A stretch of 64,000 nt of DNA from Bacteroides caccae (lineage in GTDB: Bacteria; Bacteroidota; Bacteroidia; Bacteroidales; Bacteroidaceae): the NCBI RefSeq assembly GCF_002222615.2, contig NZ_CP022412.2, forward strand, positions 62,001 through 126,000, read 5' to 3'. Below the pieces are notes generated by a model. The model had not been told where the DNA came from. It saw nothing but the letters and a program-made list of their open reading frames with translations, and did no database searches. A program made the translations under genes and the position numbers. Of the stretch, positions 45,253 to 53,681 are shown in pieces (positions within the stretch are counted from its first letter, which is position 1; the number at the start of each line of letters is the position of its first letter).

Positions 45253-48200
45253 TTAGAGAGTTACGTTAAGATTGAATCCAAAGCTTCTGGTAGAAGGTAA
45301 AGACATTGTTTCTATCCCTTTCAGTTGCCCATCGTAAGAAGCAACTTCCGGATCAATGTTGGGGACATCCGTCCAGATAAAGAGATTACGTCCGAAAGCT
45401 GATACAGAGACGTTTTTCAACGGAGTATTCTTCAGCCATTTCTTTGGAAGGGTATATCCGATTTTCAGTTCACGCAGCTTCACGTAAGAAGCGTCGAAGG
45501 TGGCAATCATATCGTTGTCATAGTACGCCTGCACGTAGTTTCTCACCGGTACAGCCACTGTATTCTTCTGTCCCGTTTCCACATCGATACCGTCTGCTAC
45601 AATCATTCCGGCTCCGTCAGCATCACGCCATGCCAGAGATTCTTTCAACGAACCATTTCTCATCCCTTCAATATAAGTACGTGAGTAAACAGAACCTCCG
45701 TGCTGAAATCCGAAAAGCGCACTGAACGTCCAGTTCTTATATTTGAAATCCGTACCAAGACCACCCGTCCAATCAGGATTCACATTTCCCAAATATCCCC
45801 AGTCACCGTTTTCTTCTACCGGCAGGCCGTTTTTCAGTTGCAGTTGTCCGTCTTTGTATACCAGATAATCACCGTAAAGAGAACCATAAGAACCATCGCC
45901 CTTAGTGTTTTCAGTACGTAATTCCAGAGAGGCCCACCGTTCAATTTGGCGAATACGTGAGATTCCTTTATCTTCCGCCAAAGCAACTACTTTGTTCTTA
46001 TTCTTGGAGAAGTTGAAGTTCAAGCTCCATTCAAGGTCTTTGGTACGCACAGGAACCACGTTGACCATTAACTCTATTCCCTGATTAGTCATCTTTCCAA
46101 CATTCATCAGTTTCGTATCATATCCGGCAGACGGATTCAGCGTGATCGGAATAATCAAATCAGTAGTAATACTTTTATAGTAAGCCACATCGATCCCTAC
46201 GCGGCTATTGAAAAAGCGAAAATCACCACCAAACTCGTAGGATACTACTTTCTCCGGTTTGATATCCGGGTTTGGATAGTTATTATTGGCAGTTGCAGTA
46301 GAGTTACCTCCCCACCCTTGAGAAATGATAAAGTTGGAAGCCGTCTGATAAGGTTCCAAATCCCGACGTACCATAGAGGTACTTGTTCTTACTTTGGCAA
46401 ATGTCAGGATATTGCTCCTTATATCGAACAAGTCTGTCAGCACAGCACTCAGAGAAGCCGAAGGATAGAAATAAGAATTATTTTTCTTGGGCAACGCGCT
46501 TGACCAATCGTTTCTTCCTGTCAGATCAAGAAACAATCCGTTCAAATAGCTGAACTGTGCCGTTACATACAAACTGTTCACCTTCTTCTGTGTAAGAGAA
46601 TTACCCGCAAGAATCGGTTTAGCATTATTTGTCAGGTTGTATACCCCGGGAATAGTCAGTTCCGGTGCAATGGCCCCCAGTCGCTTGGATATCTGGTTCA
46701 TCATATTTCCTCCGGCAGAAATACTGAACCCGAAGTTTCTTACAGCCTCATCCGGCAGACGGTAACTCAACAGAAAGTCATTGTTTATTTCCATAAAAGA
46801 AACGTCATCTTCCTGATAATAACCGTTGAAGAAAGATTGTGAAGTTACGGCATGACGCATCGTTCTCTTGTCCGAATATACATCAAGCCCCGAACGGATT
46901 TGTAAAGACAGCCCCTTGAGAATATCATATTTCAAACGAAGATTTCCGTAGACACGATCGCGGGTATTTCCGTTGAGATTATTGTAGACCACAAAATAAG
47001 GGTTGTTGATTCCTGTAGACGTTTCATCACCGATAGGTGTATTCTGGGCTACATTTTCTTTTCCATCACGCCACTGCTGCTGCAAGGAATTCAGACTGAC
47101 ATTTCGCGGCATTTTCAAGAAGATAGCCATGATGTTGTCAGCGTTCTTCGCTCCCGTACTTGCCCGGTTGTCGCTGTTGGTATGTACATAGTTCATAGTC
47201 ACATCGGCACGCAACTGTGGAATGATCTGATATCCGGCAGACAAACCTATCGTATTCTTCGCCAGCCCGGTATTAGGGACAATACCCTTCTGCTGATTAT
47301 TAGTATACGTCAAGCGATAATTCAGTTTATCGTTCGAGTTACTCAGCGTGATTGTATTAGAGATATTATGTCCCGTCTGAAGGAAATCTTCCAATTGATT
47401 ACCTCCGGACACAAAAGGGATTGCAATCCGGTTTCCGTTATCATCCAACGGAGAGTCAAACTGAGTAATAAGCTGCCCGTTCATTGCGGGGCCCCAGTTG
47501 GCTACGTCCTTATCGTTCACACCACCTCCGGCACCGTCAACATAAGCGTATTTTCCTTCCAGCCCCTGGCCGAAACTGTTCTGAAATTCCGGAAGCCGAA
47601 GGGCAGTCTCAAAAGAAACGGTAGAGCTATATGTCACTCCAAGTCCTTTTTGCCCTTTCCCGCTTTTGGTGGTAATCAGAATCACTCCGTTAGCGGCACG
47701 TGCACCGTAAAGAGCCGAAGCGTTCGGACCTTTCAGAATAGAAACACTCTCAATATCTTCCTGATTTATCTCTCCGGCAGCGTTTCCGTAGTCTACTTCA
47801 GCTTCACCTGATGTAAAATTAGGATTATTGTAGTCCTGGCGTCCGGTGAAACTTCGAGTAGACTGCTCATTGTTATTACTAATAGGCACACCGTCTACCA
47901 CAAATAAAGGAGAGTTGTTATAGTTGTATCCGCCCACGAAGTTTTGACCACGTATCTGAATACTCGAAGAAGCTCCGATGCCACCAGAAGAATTCGTAAT
48001 CTGCACACCTGCAATACGGTTGCTCAACGCGTTCACAAAATTGGATTCGTGCGCTTGCACCACTCCGTCACCTCCCAACTTCTGTACCGAATATCCCAAT
48101 GATTTAGCCTCGCGGGTGATACCCAGGGCAGTAACCACGACTTCCCCAAGCACTTTGGTATCCTCTTCCATTATCAGACTGACAATCTCTTTTTCCGGTT

Positions 48201-48468
48201 TAAACACAACCTTTTTGAACCCTACACAAGCAGCCTCCAGTTCGCCTATCTTGTTCATAATCTTCAATACGAAGTTACCATTGACATCCGTTATGGTACC
48301 ATTAGTTGTTCCTTTCTCAATGATAGTAGCTCCGATAACGGGTTCTCCGTTCGGCGTTTTAATCGTACCTTTCACCTTTTCAACAGGCACAGGGGGATTT
48401 GCCATTGCAGCAGCCACACTGCACAACAGCATCAACAAACAAACTTTTACCTTAAACATTGTTTTCAT
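45253..48468 (-). CDS. SusC/RagA TonB-dependent outer-membrane transporter
   Basis: A complete 1071-residue SusC protein. It has a signal peptide (KVCLLMLLCSVAAAMA), a carboxypeptidase-regulatory-like domain (GTIKTPNGEPVIGATIIEKGTT), a plug (SIQIRGQNFVGGY, PLFVVDGVPISNNNEQ, ALYGARAANGVILITTKSG) and a barrel ending in SFGFNLNVTL. No 46-bp repeat of the switch is present, so this copy looks constitutively oriented. It is the first gene of a susC-susD-phosphatase operon. TACTTTTG on the minus strand (48506-48513) may be its -7 box, with no good TTG upstream. Confidence 0.95.
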   Translation of the reverse strand: MKTMFKVKVCLLMLLCSVAAAMANPPVPVEKVKGTIKTPNGEPVIGATIIEKGTTNGTITDVNGNFVLKIMNKIGELEAACVGFKKVVFKPEKEIVSLIMEEDTKVLGEVVVTALGITREAKSLGYSVQKLGGDGVVQAHESNFVNALSNRIAGVQITNSSGGIGASSSIQIRGQNFVGGYNYNNSPLFVVDGVPISNNNEQSTRSFTGRQDYNNPNFTSGEAEVDYGNAAGEINQEDIESVSILKGPNASALYGARAANGVILITTKSGKGQKGLGVTYSSTVSFETALRLPEFQNSFGQGLEGKYAYVDGAGGGVNDKDVANWGPAMNGQLITQFDSPLDDNGNRIAIPFVSGGNQLEDFLQTGHNISNTITLSNSNDKLNYRLTYTNNQQKGIVPNTGLAKNTIGLSAGYQIIPQLRADVTMNYVHTNSDNRASTGAKNADNIMAIFLKMPRNVSLNSLQQQWRDGKENVAQNTPIGDETSTGINNPYFVVYNNLNGNTRDRVYGNLRLKYDILKGLSLQIRSGLDVYSDKRTMRHAVTSQSFFNGYYQEDDVSFMEINNDFLLSYRLPDEAVRNFGFSISAGGNMMNQISKRLGAIAPELTIPGVYNLTNNAKPILAGNSLTQKKVNSLYVTAQFSYLNGLFLDLTGRNDWSSALPKKNNSYFYPSASLSAVLTDLFDIRSNILTFAKVRTSTSMVRRDLEPYQTASNFIISQGWGGNSTATANNNYPNPDIKPEKVVSYEFGGDFRFFNSRVGIDVAYYKSITTDLIIPITLNPSAGYDTKLMNVGKMTNQGIELMVNVVPVRTKDLEWSLNFNFSKNKNKVVALAEDKGISRIRQIERWASLELRTENTKGDGSYGSLYGDYLVYKDGQLQLKNGLPVEENGDWGYLGNVNPDWTGGLGTDFKYKNWTFSALFGFQHGGSVYSRTYIEGMRNGSLKESLAWRDADGAGMIVADGIDVETGQKNTVAVPVRNYVQAYYDNDMIATFDASYVKLRELKIGYTLPKKWLKNTPLKNVSVSAFGRNLFIWTDVPNIDPEVASYDGQLKGIETMSLPSTRSFGFNLNVTL

Positions 48469-48505
48469 TTAATTATATTAATAAATAAATCCTGATTTAC
48501 GGCTG

Positions 48506-48513
48506 CAAAAGTA
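48506..48513 (-). promoter_or_regulatory. -7 box for the third susC operon
   Basis: The complement reads TACTTTTG, 38 bases before the susC start. The upstream TTG is not at the usual distance, so an activator may be needed. Confidence 0.4.
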
Positions 48514-48585
48514 TCGGAGCGGATTTACAAAAGCGAGACAAGAAAGTTACAATGCCAACACTATTTTATTTCAAAAAAGTTATGC

Positions 48586-48593
48586 TACCTTTG
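48586..48593 (+). promoter_or_regulatory. -7 box for tdk
   Basis: TACCTTTG matches the Bacteroides -7 consensus and lies 41 bases before the tdk ATG; TTATTTC is the nearest upstream T-rich block. Confidence 0.55.
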
Positions 48594-48633
48594 TACACAC
48601 ATTTATTTAATCAAGGAAGCACGAAATCATATC

Positions 48634-49233
48634 ATGGTATTATTCTCAGAAGATCATATACAAGAGACTAAAAGAAGAGGTAGAATCGAAGTTATCTGCG
48701 GCTCCATGTTTTCCGGAAAGACGGAGGAACTAATTCGTAGAATGAAAAGAGCCAAGTTTGCCCGCCAACGTGTGGAGATATTCAAACCAGCTATCGACAC
48801 CCGTTATTCGGAAGAAGATGTGGTTTCACACGATAGTCACTCTATCGCTTCTACTCCTATCGACTCATCGGCAAGTATCCTGCTATTCACTTCCGAAATA
48901 GATGTAGTGGGTATTGACGAAGCTCAGTTTTTCGACAGCGGACTAATTGATATCTGCAACCAGCTTGCCAATAATGGTGTACGTGTCATCATCGCCGGAC
49001 TGGATATGGACTTCAAAGGGAACCCTTTCGGACCAATGCCTCAGTTATGCGCCATTGCAGACGAAGTATCAAAAGTGCACGCTATCTGTGTGAAATGCGG
49101 ACAGTTGGCTTCTTTCTCGCATCGCACGGTGAAGAATGACAAACAGGTTCTTTTGGGAGAAACAGCAGAATATGAGCCTCTCTGCAGGGAGTGTTATCTC
49201 CGTGCGCTCGAAGAGGACGGACAAAAAATATAA
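48634..49233 (+). CDS. tdk: Thymidine kinase
   Basis: It salvages thymidine to dTMP. The type II (TK1-like) enzyme is recognised by [20 protein letters not shown] (P-loop), GIDEAQFFD (Walker B) and the lasso with Cys pairs CVKCGQ and CRECYLRA that hold structural zinc. The length of 199 residues is standard. The next gene starts 17 bases later in the same direction. Confidence 0.97.
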   Translation: MVLFSEDHIQETKRRGRIEVICGSMFSGKTEELIRRMKRAKFARQRVEIFKPAIDTRYSEEDVVSHDSHSIASTPIDSSASILLFTSEIDVVGIDEAQFFDSGLIDICNQLANNGVRVIIAGLDMDFKGNPFGPMPQLCAIADEVSKVHAICVKCGQLASFSHRTVKNDKQVLLGETAEYEPLCRECYLRALEEDGQKI

Positions 49234-49249
49234 ACTAACAATTACATAT

Positions 49250-50383
49250 ATGGAAAGGAAAAAAATAACATTCGACAGTTTTATACGTGGTGCCATCGGA
49301 TGTGTATTGGTGGTAGGAATATTAATGCTGGTGGAACGACTGAGCGGAGTGTTATTGCCCTTCTTTATTGCGTGGCTGATCGCTTACATGGTTTATCCGC
49401 TGGTCAAATTCTTCCAATACAAGCTGAAGTTGAAAAGTCGTATCGTCTCTATCCTCTGTGCATTATTCCTGATTACAGTTGTCGGAGTATCCTTATTTTA
49501 TCTGTTAGTACCGCCAATGATTTCGGAAATCAGCAGAATGAATGACTTGCTCGTGACTTACCTCACCAACGGTGCCGGCAACAACGTCCCTCAAAATCTT
49601 TCCGAGTTTATCCATGAGAATATCGACCTTCAAGCGCTCAACCGTATATTAAGCGAGGAGAATATTCTTGCAGCTATCAAGGATACCGTGCCCAGGATGT
49701 GGGCTTTGCTTGCAGAATCTCTCAATATTCTATTTAGCATTCTTGCGTCCTTTATTATCTTATTATATGTTATTTTTATATTGCTGGATTATGAAGCAAT
49801 AGCCGAAGGGTGGTTGCACCTGCTTCCGAACAAGTACCGTACATTTGCCTCCAATCTGGTTCATGACGTGCAGGACGGTATGAACAGATATTTTCGTGGT
49901 CAAGCTTTGGTGGCATTTTGCGTAGGTATCCTGTTCAGCATAGGTTTCCTCATTATTGATTTTCCAATGGCTATCGCTCTGGGACTTTTCATCGGTGCTC
50001 TCAACATGGTTCCTTATCTGCAAATCATAGGTTTCCTTCCCACTGTATTGCTAGCTATCCTCAAAGCAGCGGATACGGGGCAGAATTTCTGGATTATCAT
50101 TGCATGCGCATTAGCTGTCTTTGCTATCGTACAAATTATACAGGATACTTTTCTCGTCCCCAAAATTATGGGAAAGATTACCGGCCTAAATCCTGCTATT
50201 ATCCTTTTATCACTTTCTATCTGGGGCTCATTAATGGGAATGTTGGGAATGATTATTGCTTTACCGTTAACAACTTTAATGCTCTCTTACTACCAACGCT
50301 TTATTATCAACAAAGAAAAGATAAAATATGATGAAGTAGAAACAACTGATAATCAAGAAACAAGCAGTAAAAAGGAAAAATAA
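49250..50383 (+). CDS. AI-2E family transporter (PerM/YdiK-like)
   Basis: A 377-residue membrane protein with about eight hydrophobic segments. The N-terminal helices (GCVLVVGILMLVERLSGVLLPFFIAWLIAYMVYPLV) and the conserved core (GLFIGALNMVPYLQIIGFLP, then PKIMGKITGLNPAIILLSLSIWG) are typical. Family members transport diverse small molecules or ions; none is known for this branch. I chose the ATG at 49250, 17 bases after tdk, because an upstream reading would run inside tdk. Confidence 0.88.
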   Translation: MERKKITFDSFIRGAIGCVLVVGILMLVERLSGVLLPFFIAWLIAYMVYPLVKFFQYKLKLKSRIVSILCALFLITVVGVSLFYLLVPPMISEISRMNDLLVTYLTNGAGNNVPQNLSEFIHENIDLQALNRILSEENILAAIKDTVPRMWALLAESLNILFSILASFIILLYVIFILLDYEAIAEGWLHLLPNKYRTFASNLVHDVQDGMNRYFRGQALVAFCVGILFSIGFLIIDFPMAIALGLFIGALNMVPYLQIIGFLPTVLLAILKAADTGQNFWIIIACALAVFAIVQIIQDTFLVPKIMGKITGLNPAIILLSLSIWGSLMGMLGMIIALPLTTLMLSYYQRFIINKEKIKYDEVETTDNQETSSKKEK

Positions 50384-50407
50384 TTGGAACTTTTTTCCAC
50401 GAAACGC

Positions 50408-50437
50408 TTGCAAATTAAATAAAAGTCACTACCTTTG
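50408..50437 (+). promoter_or_regulatory. Promoter of the tRNA-Lys gene
   Basis: TTG at 50408-50410, 19 bases, then TACCTTTG at 50430-50437: a near-perfect Bacteroides promoter 41 bases before the tRNA. Confidence 0.75.
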
Positions 50438-50477
50438 CACCCGCAATCAGGAAATAACTGATTTGCAAATAAGGATT

Positions 50478-50550
50478 GATTCGCTAGCTCAGCAGGTAGA
50501 GCACAACACTTTTAATGTTGGGGTCCTGGGTTCGAGCCCCAGGCGGATCA
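50478..50550 (+). tRNA. tRNA-Lys (anticodon TTT)
   Basis: The 73-base gene folds as a normal cloverleaf. The acceptor stem GATTCGC pairs with GCGGATC (one T-G wobble). The D arm has GCTC...GAGC, the anticodon loop is CTTTTAA with anticodon TTT, and the T arm is CTGGG-TTCGAGC-CCCAG. The discriminator base is A and CCA is not encoded. A terminator hairpin follows at 50575. Confidence 0.95.
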
Positions 50551-50574
50551 CTGAAAACAAAAGAAAAATCAAGC

Positions 50575-50613
50575 AAATCCCTGATAATCAAGCATTATCA
50601 GGGATTTCTTTTT
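50575..50613 (+). terminator. Terminator of tRNA-Lys
   Basis: AAATCCCTGATAAT (50575-50588) pairs perfectly with ATTATCAGGGATTT (50594-50607) across a 5-base loop, followed by a T-run. Confidence 0.9.
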
Positions 50614-50664
50614 TCTGGCAGGTAGCAGAAAATAGCCGTTTCAAGCATATTATCGGTGAATAAA

Positions 50665-50701
50665 TCGTGGGACTAAAATTTAGTCGGAAAAAGTCCCACG
50701 A
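50665..50701. repeat. Inverted repeat of unknown role
   Basis: TCGTGGGACT (50665-50674) and AGTCCCACGA (50692-50701) are perfect complements separated by 17 bases. There is no T-run. It lies between the tRNA terminator and the IS66 element. Confidence 0.5.
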
Positions 50702-50782
50702 ATTTGTGTCTTTCTCGCTGATTCATAGCATTTTGCATAGACTTGCTTTGGAAGAGAAAACTCTCGGTTTAACTGAACCATG

Positions 50783-50810
50783 GTAAGCATCCGATAAAGT
50801 ACACATTGTA
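50783..50810 (+). repeat. IS66 left terminal inverted repeat
   Basis: This 28-base repeat is identical to the complement of 53331-53358 and abuts the GAACCATG target duplicate on its left. Confidence 0.95.
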
Positions 50811-50853
50811 GACCTAAAAACTCTTCTATTACTTTGCGTTCAAAAACGTAGTT

Positions 50854-51210
50854 ATGAAACGATCAATGAGTAAAGAAGAGTTTTTAGCGCTATATCAGCG
50901 CCAACAGTCCAGCGGACTAACCATAAAGGATTTCTGTGATAATGAATCGTATCCTGCTTCCTGTTTTCATTATTGGAAGAAGAAATATGGATTGAGTCAC
51001 CCATATACCAAACACACCGAACCTACAGGTGATTCGTTTATCCCTCTTAATATTAATCATACTCCTGCCATTCCCACTTCATCATGTGGTGACAGGCATG
51101 TAACCATAGAACTTCCATCCGGCATAAAGATCCACCTCAACATCCTAAGTAATCCGGAGATTATTTATGGCCTGATCAGTAAATTATGTAGCCATGTTCT
51201 GCCTGAATGA
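50854..51210 (+). CDS. IS66 accessory protein TnpA
   Basis: A 118-residue protein with an N-terminal helix-turn-helix-like region (MSKEEFLALYQRQQSSGLTIKDFC, then CFHYWKKKYGL) and the C-terminal RHVTIELPSGIKIHL that is typical of the first gene of IS66 elements. It is needed for transposition of this family, but its exact role is unclear. It overlaps tnpB by 17 bases. Confidence 0.9.
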   Translation: MKRSMSKEEFLALYQRQQSSGLTIKDFCDNESYPASCFHYWKKKYGLSHPYTKHTEPTGDSFIPLNINHTPAIPTSSCGDRHVTIELPSGIKIHLNILSNPEIIYGLISKLCSHVLPE

Positions 51211-51562
51211 TACGATGCGCTACTTCCTGTGTCCCGGGAAGACAGATATGCGCAAAGGAATAAATTCCCTTTGTGGGCTTGTTCATGATAAAATGGGATA
51301 TGACGTTCGACTTGGCGATGTGTTTATCTTTGTCAACCGAAGCAGAACAACCATGAAACTTCTGCATGCCGAAGACGGAGGTATGGTTTTATACATAAAA
51401 CGCCTTGAGGAAGGTACCTTCAGACTTCCTTCCTATGATAGTGAAAGCCGTTCCTATCCCATGGAATGGCGTGATTTAGTACTGATGGTGGAAGGCATAA
51501 CCGATAATCCGAGTGATAGACTCAAACGTCTTAAAGCCGGTCGAAAAGAAGGATTTTATTGA
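51194..51562 (+). CDS. IS66 accessory protein TnpB
   Basis: A 122-residue protein of the IS66 Orf2 family. The core PGKTDMRKGINSLCGLV and the strand-rich DVFIFVNRSRTTMKLLHAEDGG are diagnostic. The ATG at 51194 lies within the end of tnpA, so translation is probably coupled. Confidence 0.92.
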   Translation: MFCLNDTMRYFLCPGKTDMRKGINSLCGLVHDKMGYDVRLGDVFIFVNRSRTTMKLLHAEDGGMVLYIKRLEEGTFRLPSYDSESRSYPMEWRDLVLMVEGITDNPSDRLKRLKAGRKEGFY

Positions 51563-51637
51563 TTAAAAAGAGCTTCCTAAACTTGTATAGCTGTACGATT
51601 TTCAGTATCTTTACATTATAATAAGATACTAAAAAGA

Positions 51638-53251
51638 ATGATTCATACAGATACGATGGAACTAATAATCAAGAATCAACAGGAGCAAATAAAAGGGCTT
51701 CTGGAGACAAATCGTACCCTTGTAGAATCAAATCAGAAACTTATGGAACAGACGGGAGAACTGCAGCAAAAAGTACAGGAACTCCTGTCGCAAGTAGCCT
51801 GGTTAAACAGACAGCTTTTCGGCAGAAAGAGTGAAAAGCTGGCATCCTTGGATCCCAACCAGCTTGCCTTGTTTGATACCTTGGCTAATCCCAGGCAAGA
51901 GGAAACGGATCTTGTGGAGACTGGCGTAGGCACTAGGACATGTAAACCGGACGGAAAGAAAAAAGAATCCCGCCGTAATCGGGAACTGTTAGAGGGGCTG
52001 CCCGTTGTGGAAGTCATTGTCGAACCTGATAATGTGGATCTGAATCGATATCGTCGTATAGGTGAAGAGCGCACACGTACGCTTGAATTTGAACCGGGAA
52101 AGCTATATGTCAAAGAGACAGTACGTCCCAAATACGGACTCAAAAATAATTTAAGTCTTCCCAAAGAGGGTGAAAGCGGTGTCATAATAGCACCGCTTCC
52201 ACCTTCCCCTATATACAAATGTCTGGCAGGACCTTCCTTGCTAGCCGAAATACTTCTGCAGAAATATGAATATCATGTTCCCTTTTACCGTCAGGTAAAG
52301 GAATACAGACATTTGGGTGTACGACTGCCGGAAAGTACTTTAAGCGGGTGGTTTAAGCCGGTATGTGAGTTATTAAGTCCTCTTTATTCGGAATTAGTAA
52401 AGCTCGTAACGGGCAGCGGATATGTTCAGGTCGACGAAACCACAGTACGGGTCATCAACAAAGGAAAGGGAAAAACCGATAAGGAGTATTTATGGATGGT
52501 CAGGGCAGTTATGGAAAAACAGGTCATCTTCCATTATGATGACGGTTCCCGATCCGGACAGACAATCAGAAATTTATTAAAGGACTTCAAAGGATATCTT
52601 CAAAGTGACGGATACAGTGCCTACAATGCGTTTGATGGCACTAAGGACGTGTGCCTTATTGCCTGTCTGGCCCATATCAGAAGACATATGGAGCTGGCAC
52701 TGGATGAAAATAGATCACTTGCTGAATATGCTCTTAAACAAATACAGGAACTATATCATATTGAGCAGATAGCAGATGCCCGGAAACTCGATGCGCAGGG
52801 ACGATGTGCACTCCGCCAGCGTTTGGCAACTCCCATACTTGACTCCTTTGAAAAATGGGTGGAACAGACTTATGGCAAAGTACCACCAAGAAGTCGCATG
52901 GGACAAGCTATTACCTATACTTATCCTCTTTGGCCAAGAATGAAGAATTACCTGAAAGATGGAAATCTGAAAATCGATAATAATCTGGCGGAAAATGCGA
53001 TTAGACCACTTACTTTGTCCAGAAAGAACTTCCTCTTTTGTGGTAACCACGAGGCTGCTGAAAATACAGCAATCATATGCTCACTATTAGCTACCTGTAA
53101 AGCACAGGAAATTAACCCAAGGGAATGGCTGAATGATGTCATAGCCAAACTTCCATACTATCTGGAAAAGGACTCCGGGAAAAATGTTCGTGAACTTCTT
53201 CCGGATGTTTGGAAGTTAGAGAAATCCAACACGAATCCAATTGGAGTTTAA
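51638..53251 (+). CDS. IS66 transposase TnpC
   Basis: A 537-residue DDE transposase. An N-terminal coiled coil (about residues 10-60: KNQQEQIKGLLETNRTLVES) is followed by the leucine-zipper-like WLNRQLFGRKSEKL, a zinc-finger-type region and the catalytic core. The catalytic acids are likely Asp in YVQVDETTVRV, Asp in LQSDGYSAYN and Glu in KIDNNLAENAIRPL. No stop or frameshift interrupts it. It is 75 bases downstream of tnpB. Confidence 0.95.
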   Translation: MIHTDTMELIIKNQQEQIKGLLETNRTLVESNQKLMEQTGELQQKVQELLSQVAWLNRQLFGRKSEKLASLDPNQLALFDTLANPRQEETDLVETGVGTRTCKPDGKKKESRRNRELLEGLPVVEVIVEPDNVDLNRYRRIGEERTRTLEFEPGKLYVKETVRPKYGLKNNLSLPKEGESGVIIAPLPPSPIYKCLAGPSLLAEILLQKYEYHVPFYRQVKEYRHLGVRLPESTLSGWFKPVCELLSPLYSELVKLVTGSGYVQVDETTVRVINKGKGKTDKEYLWMVRAVMEKQVIFHYDDGSRSGQTIRNLLKDFKGYLQSDGYSAYNAFDGTKDVCLIACLAHIRRHMELALDENRSLAEYALKQIQELYHIEQIADARKLDAQGRCALRQRLATPILDSFEKWVEQTYGKVPPRSRMGQAITYTYPLWPRMKNYLKDGNLKIDNNLAENAIRPLTLSRKNFLFCGNHEAAENTAIICSLLATCKAQEINPREWLNDVIAKLPYYLEKDSGKNVRELLPDVWKLEKSNTNPIGV

Positions 53252-53330
53252 ATATTTATGTTGAAGAATAAAAAAAACTCGATATTAGCTTTTGACTAAA
53301 GTTGATATCGAGTTTTCTATTTTATGAAAA

Positions 53331-53358
53331 TACAATGTGTACTTTATCGGATGCTTAC
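53331..53358 (-). repeat. IS66 right terminal inverted repeat
   Basis: This is the 28-base partner of 50783-50810, followed at once by the second GAACCATG target copy. Confidence 0.95.
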
Positions 53359-53387
53359 GAACCATGTAATCCAGCACAATTCAGGCA

Positions 53388-53420
53388 TAAAAAAAGAGAG
53401 TTACTTTCGTGTAACTCTCT
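53388..53420 (-). terminator. Terminator beside the tRNA-Lys fragment
   Basis: AGAGAGTTAC (53395-53404) pairs perfectly with GTAACTCTCT (53411-53420). The A-run at 53388-53394 is a T-run on the minus strand, so it ends minus-strand transcripts. It lies right after the tRNA 3' fragment in that direction, as the terminator of a lost tRNA gene would. Confidence 0.8.
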
Positions 53421-53428
53421 GATTTCTA

Positions 53429-53443
53429 AGTGATCCGCCTGGG
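53429..53443 (-). other. Truncated tRNA-Lys 3' end, probable island attachment site
   Basis: On the minus strand these 15 bases read CCCAGGCGGATCACT, identical to the 3' end of the tRNA-Lys at 50538-50552 including the acceptor strand. The tRNA body is absent: upstream bases do not fold with it. A terminator follows. Together they look like the stump left when an integrative element inserted into the 3' end of a second, convergent tRNA-Lys gene. The exact extent of the crossover is unknown. Confidence 0.6.
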
Positions 53444-53681
53444 ATTCTCCTTACAGAGATACCACGCTGATATTTAAAACTTTATATTTCTTGCTTCAAG
53501 CATATCCCATGAATTATCCCACTAATTTGCTACGTGCTTTTGCGGTAGTTTGCTCATGGAGAATACTAGGGGCAAAGATAGCTTAAAATCTCTTATGAGA
53601 AATAGTAATTTGAAAAAATAAAATGAAATATCAAAAACAGATCAAATAATCGTTTTTAGTTAAAAGACAACTCTCATTGAA
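53444..53681 (-). promoter_or_regulatory. Island left-end non-coding region
   Basis: These 238 bases hold no convincing gene. On the minus strand TATCTTTG (53573-53580) is a -7-like box, but no TTG lies at the standard distance. A transcript from it would run about 150 bases into the tRNA terminator. The 11-codon frame it contains is not supported. Confidence 0.3.

Larger units (their letters stand above)
50783..53358 (+). mobile_element. Intact IS66-family insertion sequence
   Basis: The 2576-bp element carries tnpA, tnpB and tnpC. It is bounded by perfect 28-bp terminal inverted repeats (50783-50810 and 53331-53358, starting GTAAGCATCCGATAAAG) and flanked by an 8-bp target duplication, GAACCATG (50775-50782 and 53359-53366). 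That length is characteristic of IS66. All three frames are open, so it may still transpose. An internal hairpin (AACTCGATAT at 53276-53285 with ATATCGAGTT at 53305-53314) probably ends transcription before the right end. Confidence 0.95.

Noticed and set aside
53571..53582. A CTnDOT-type attachment site (GTAnnTTTGC)
   Set aside because: The minus strand reads CTATCTTTGC, which lacks the first G and lies away from the tRNA stump that better explains the boundary.
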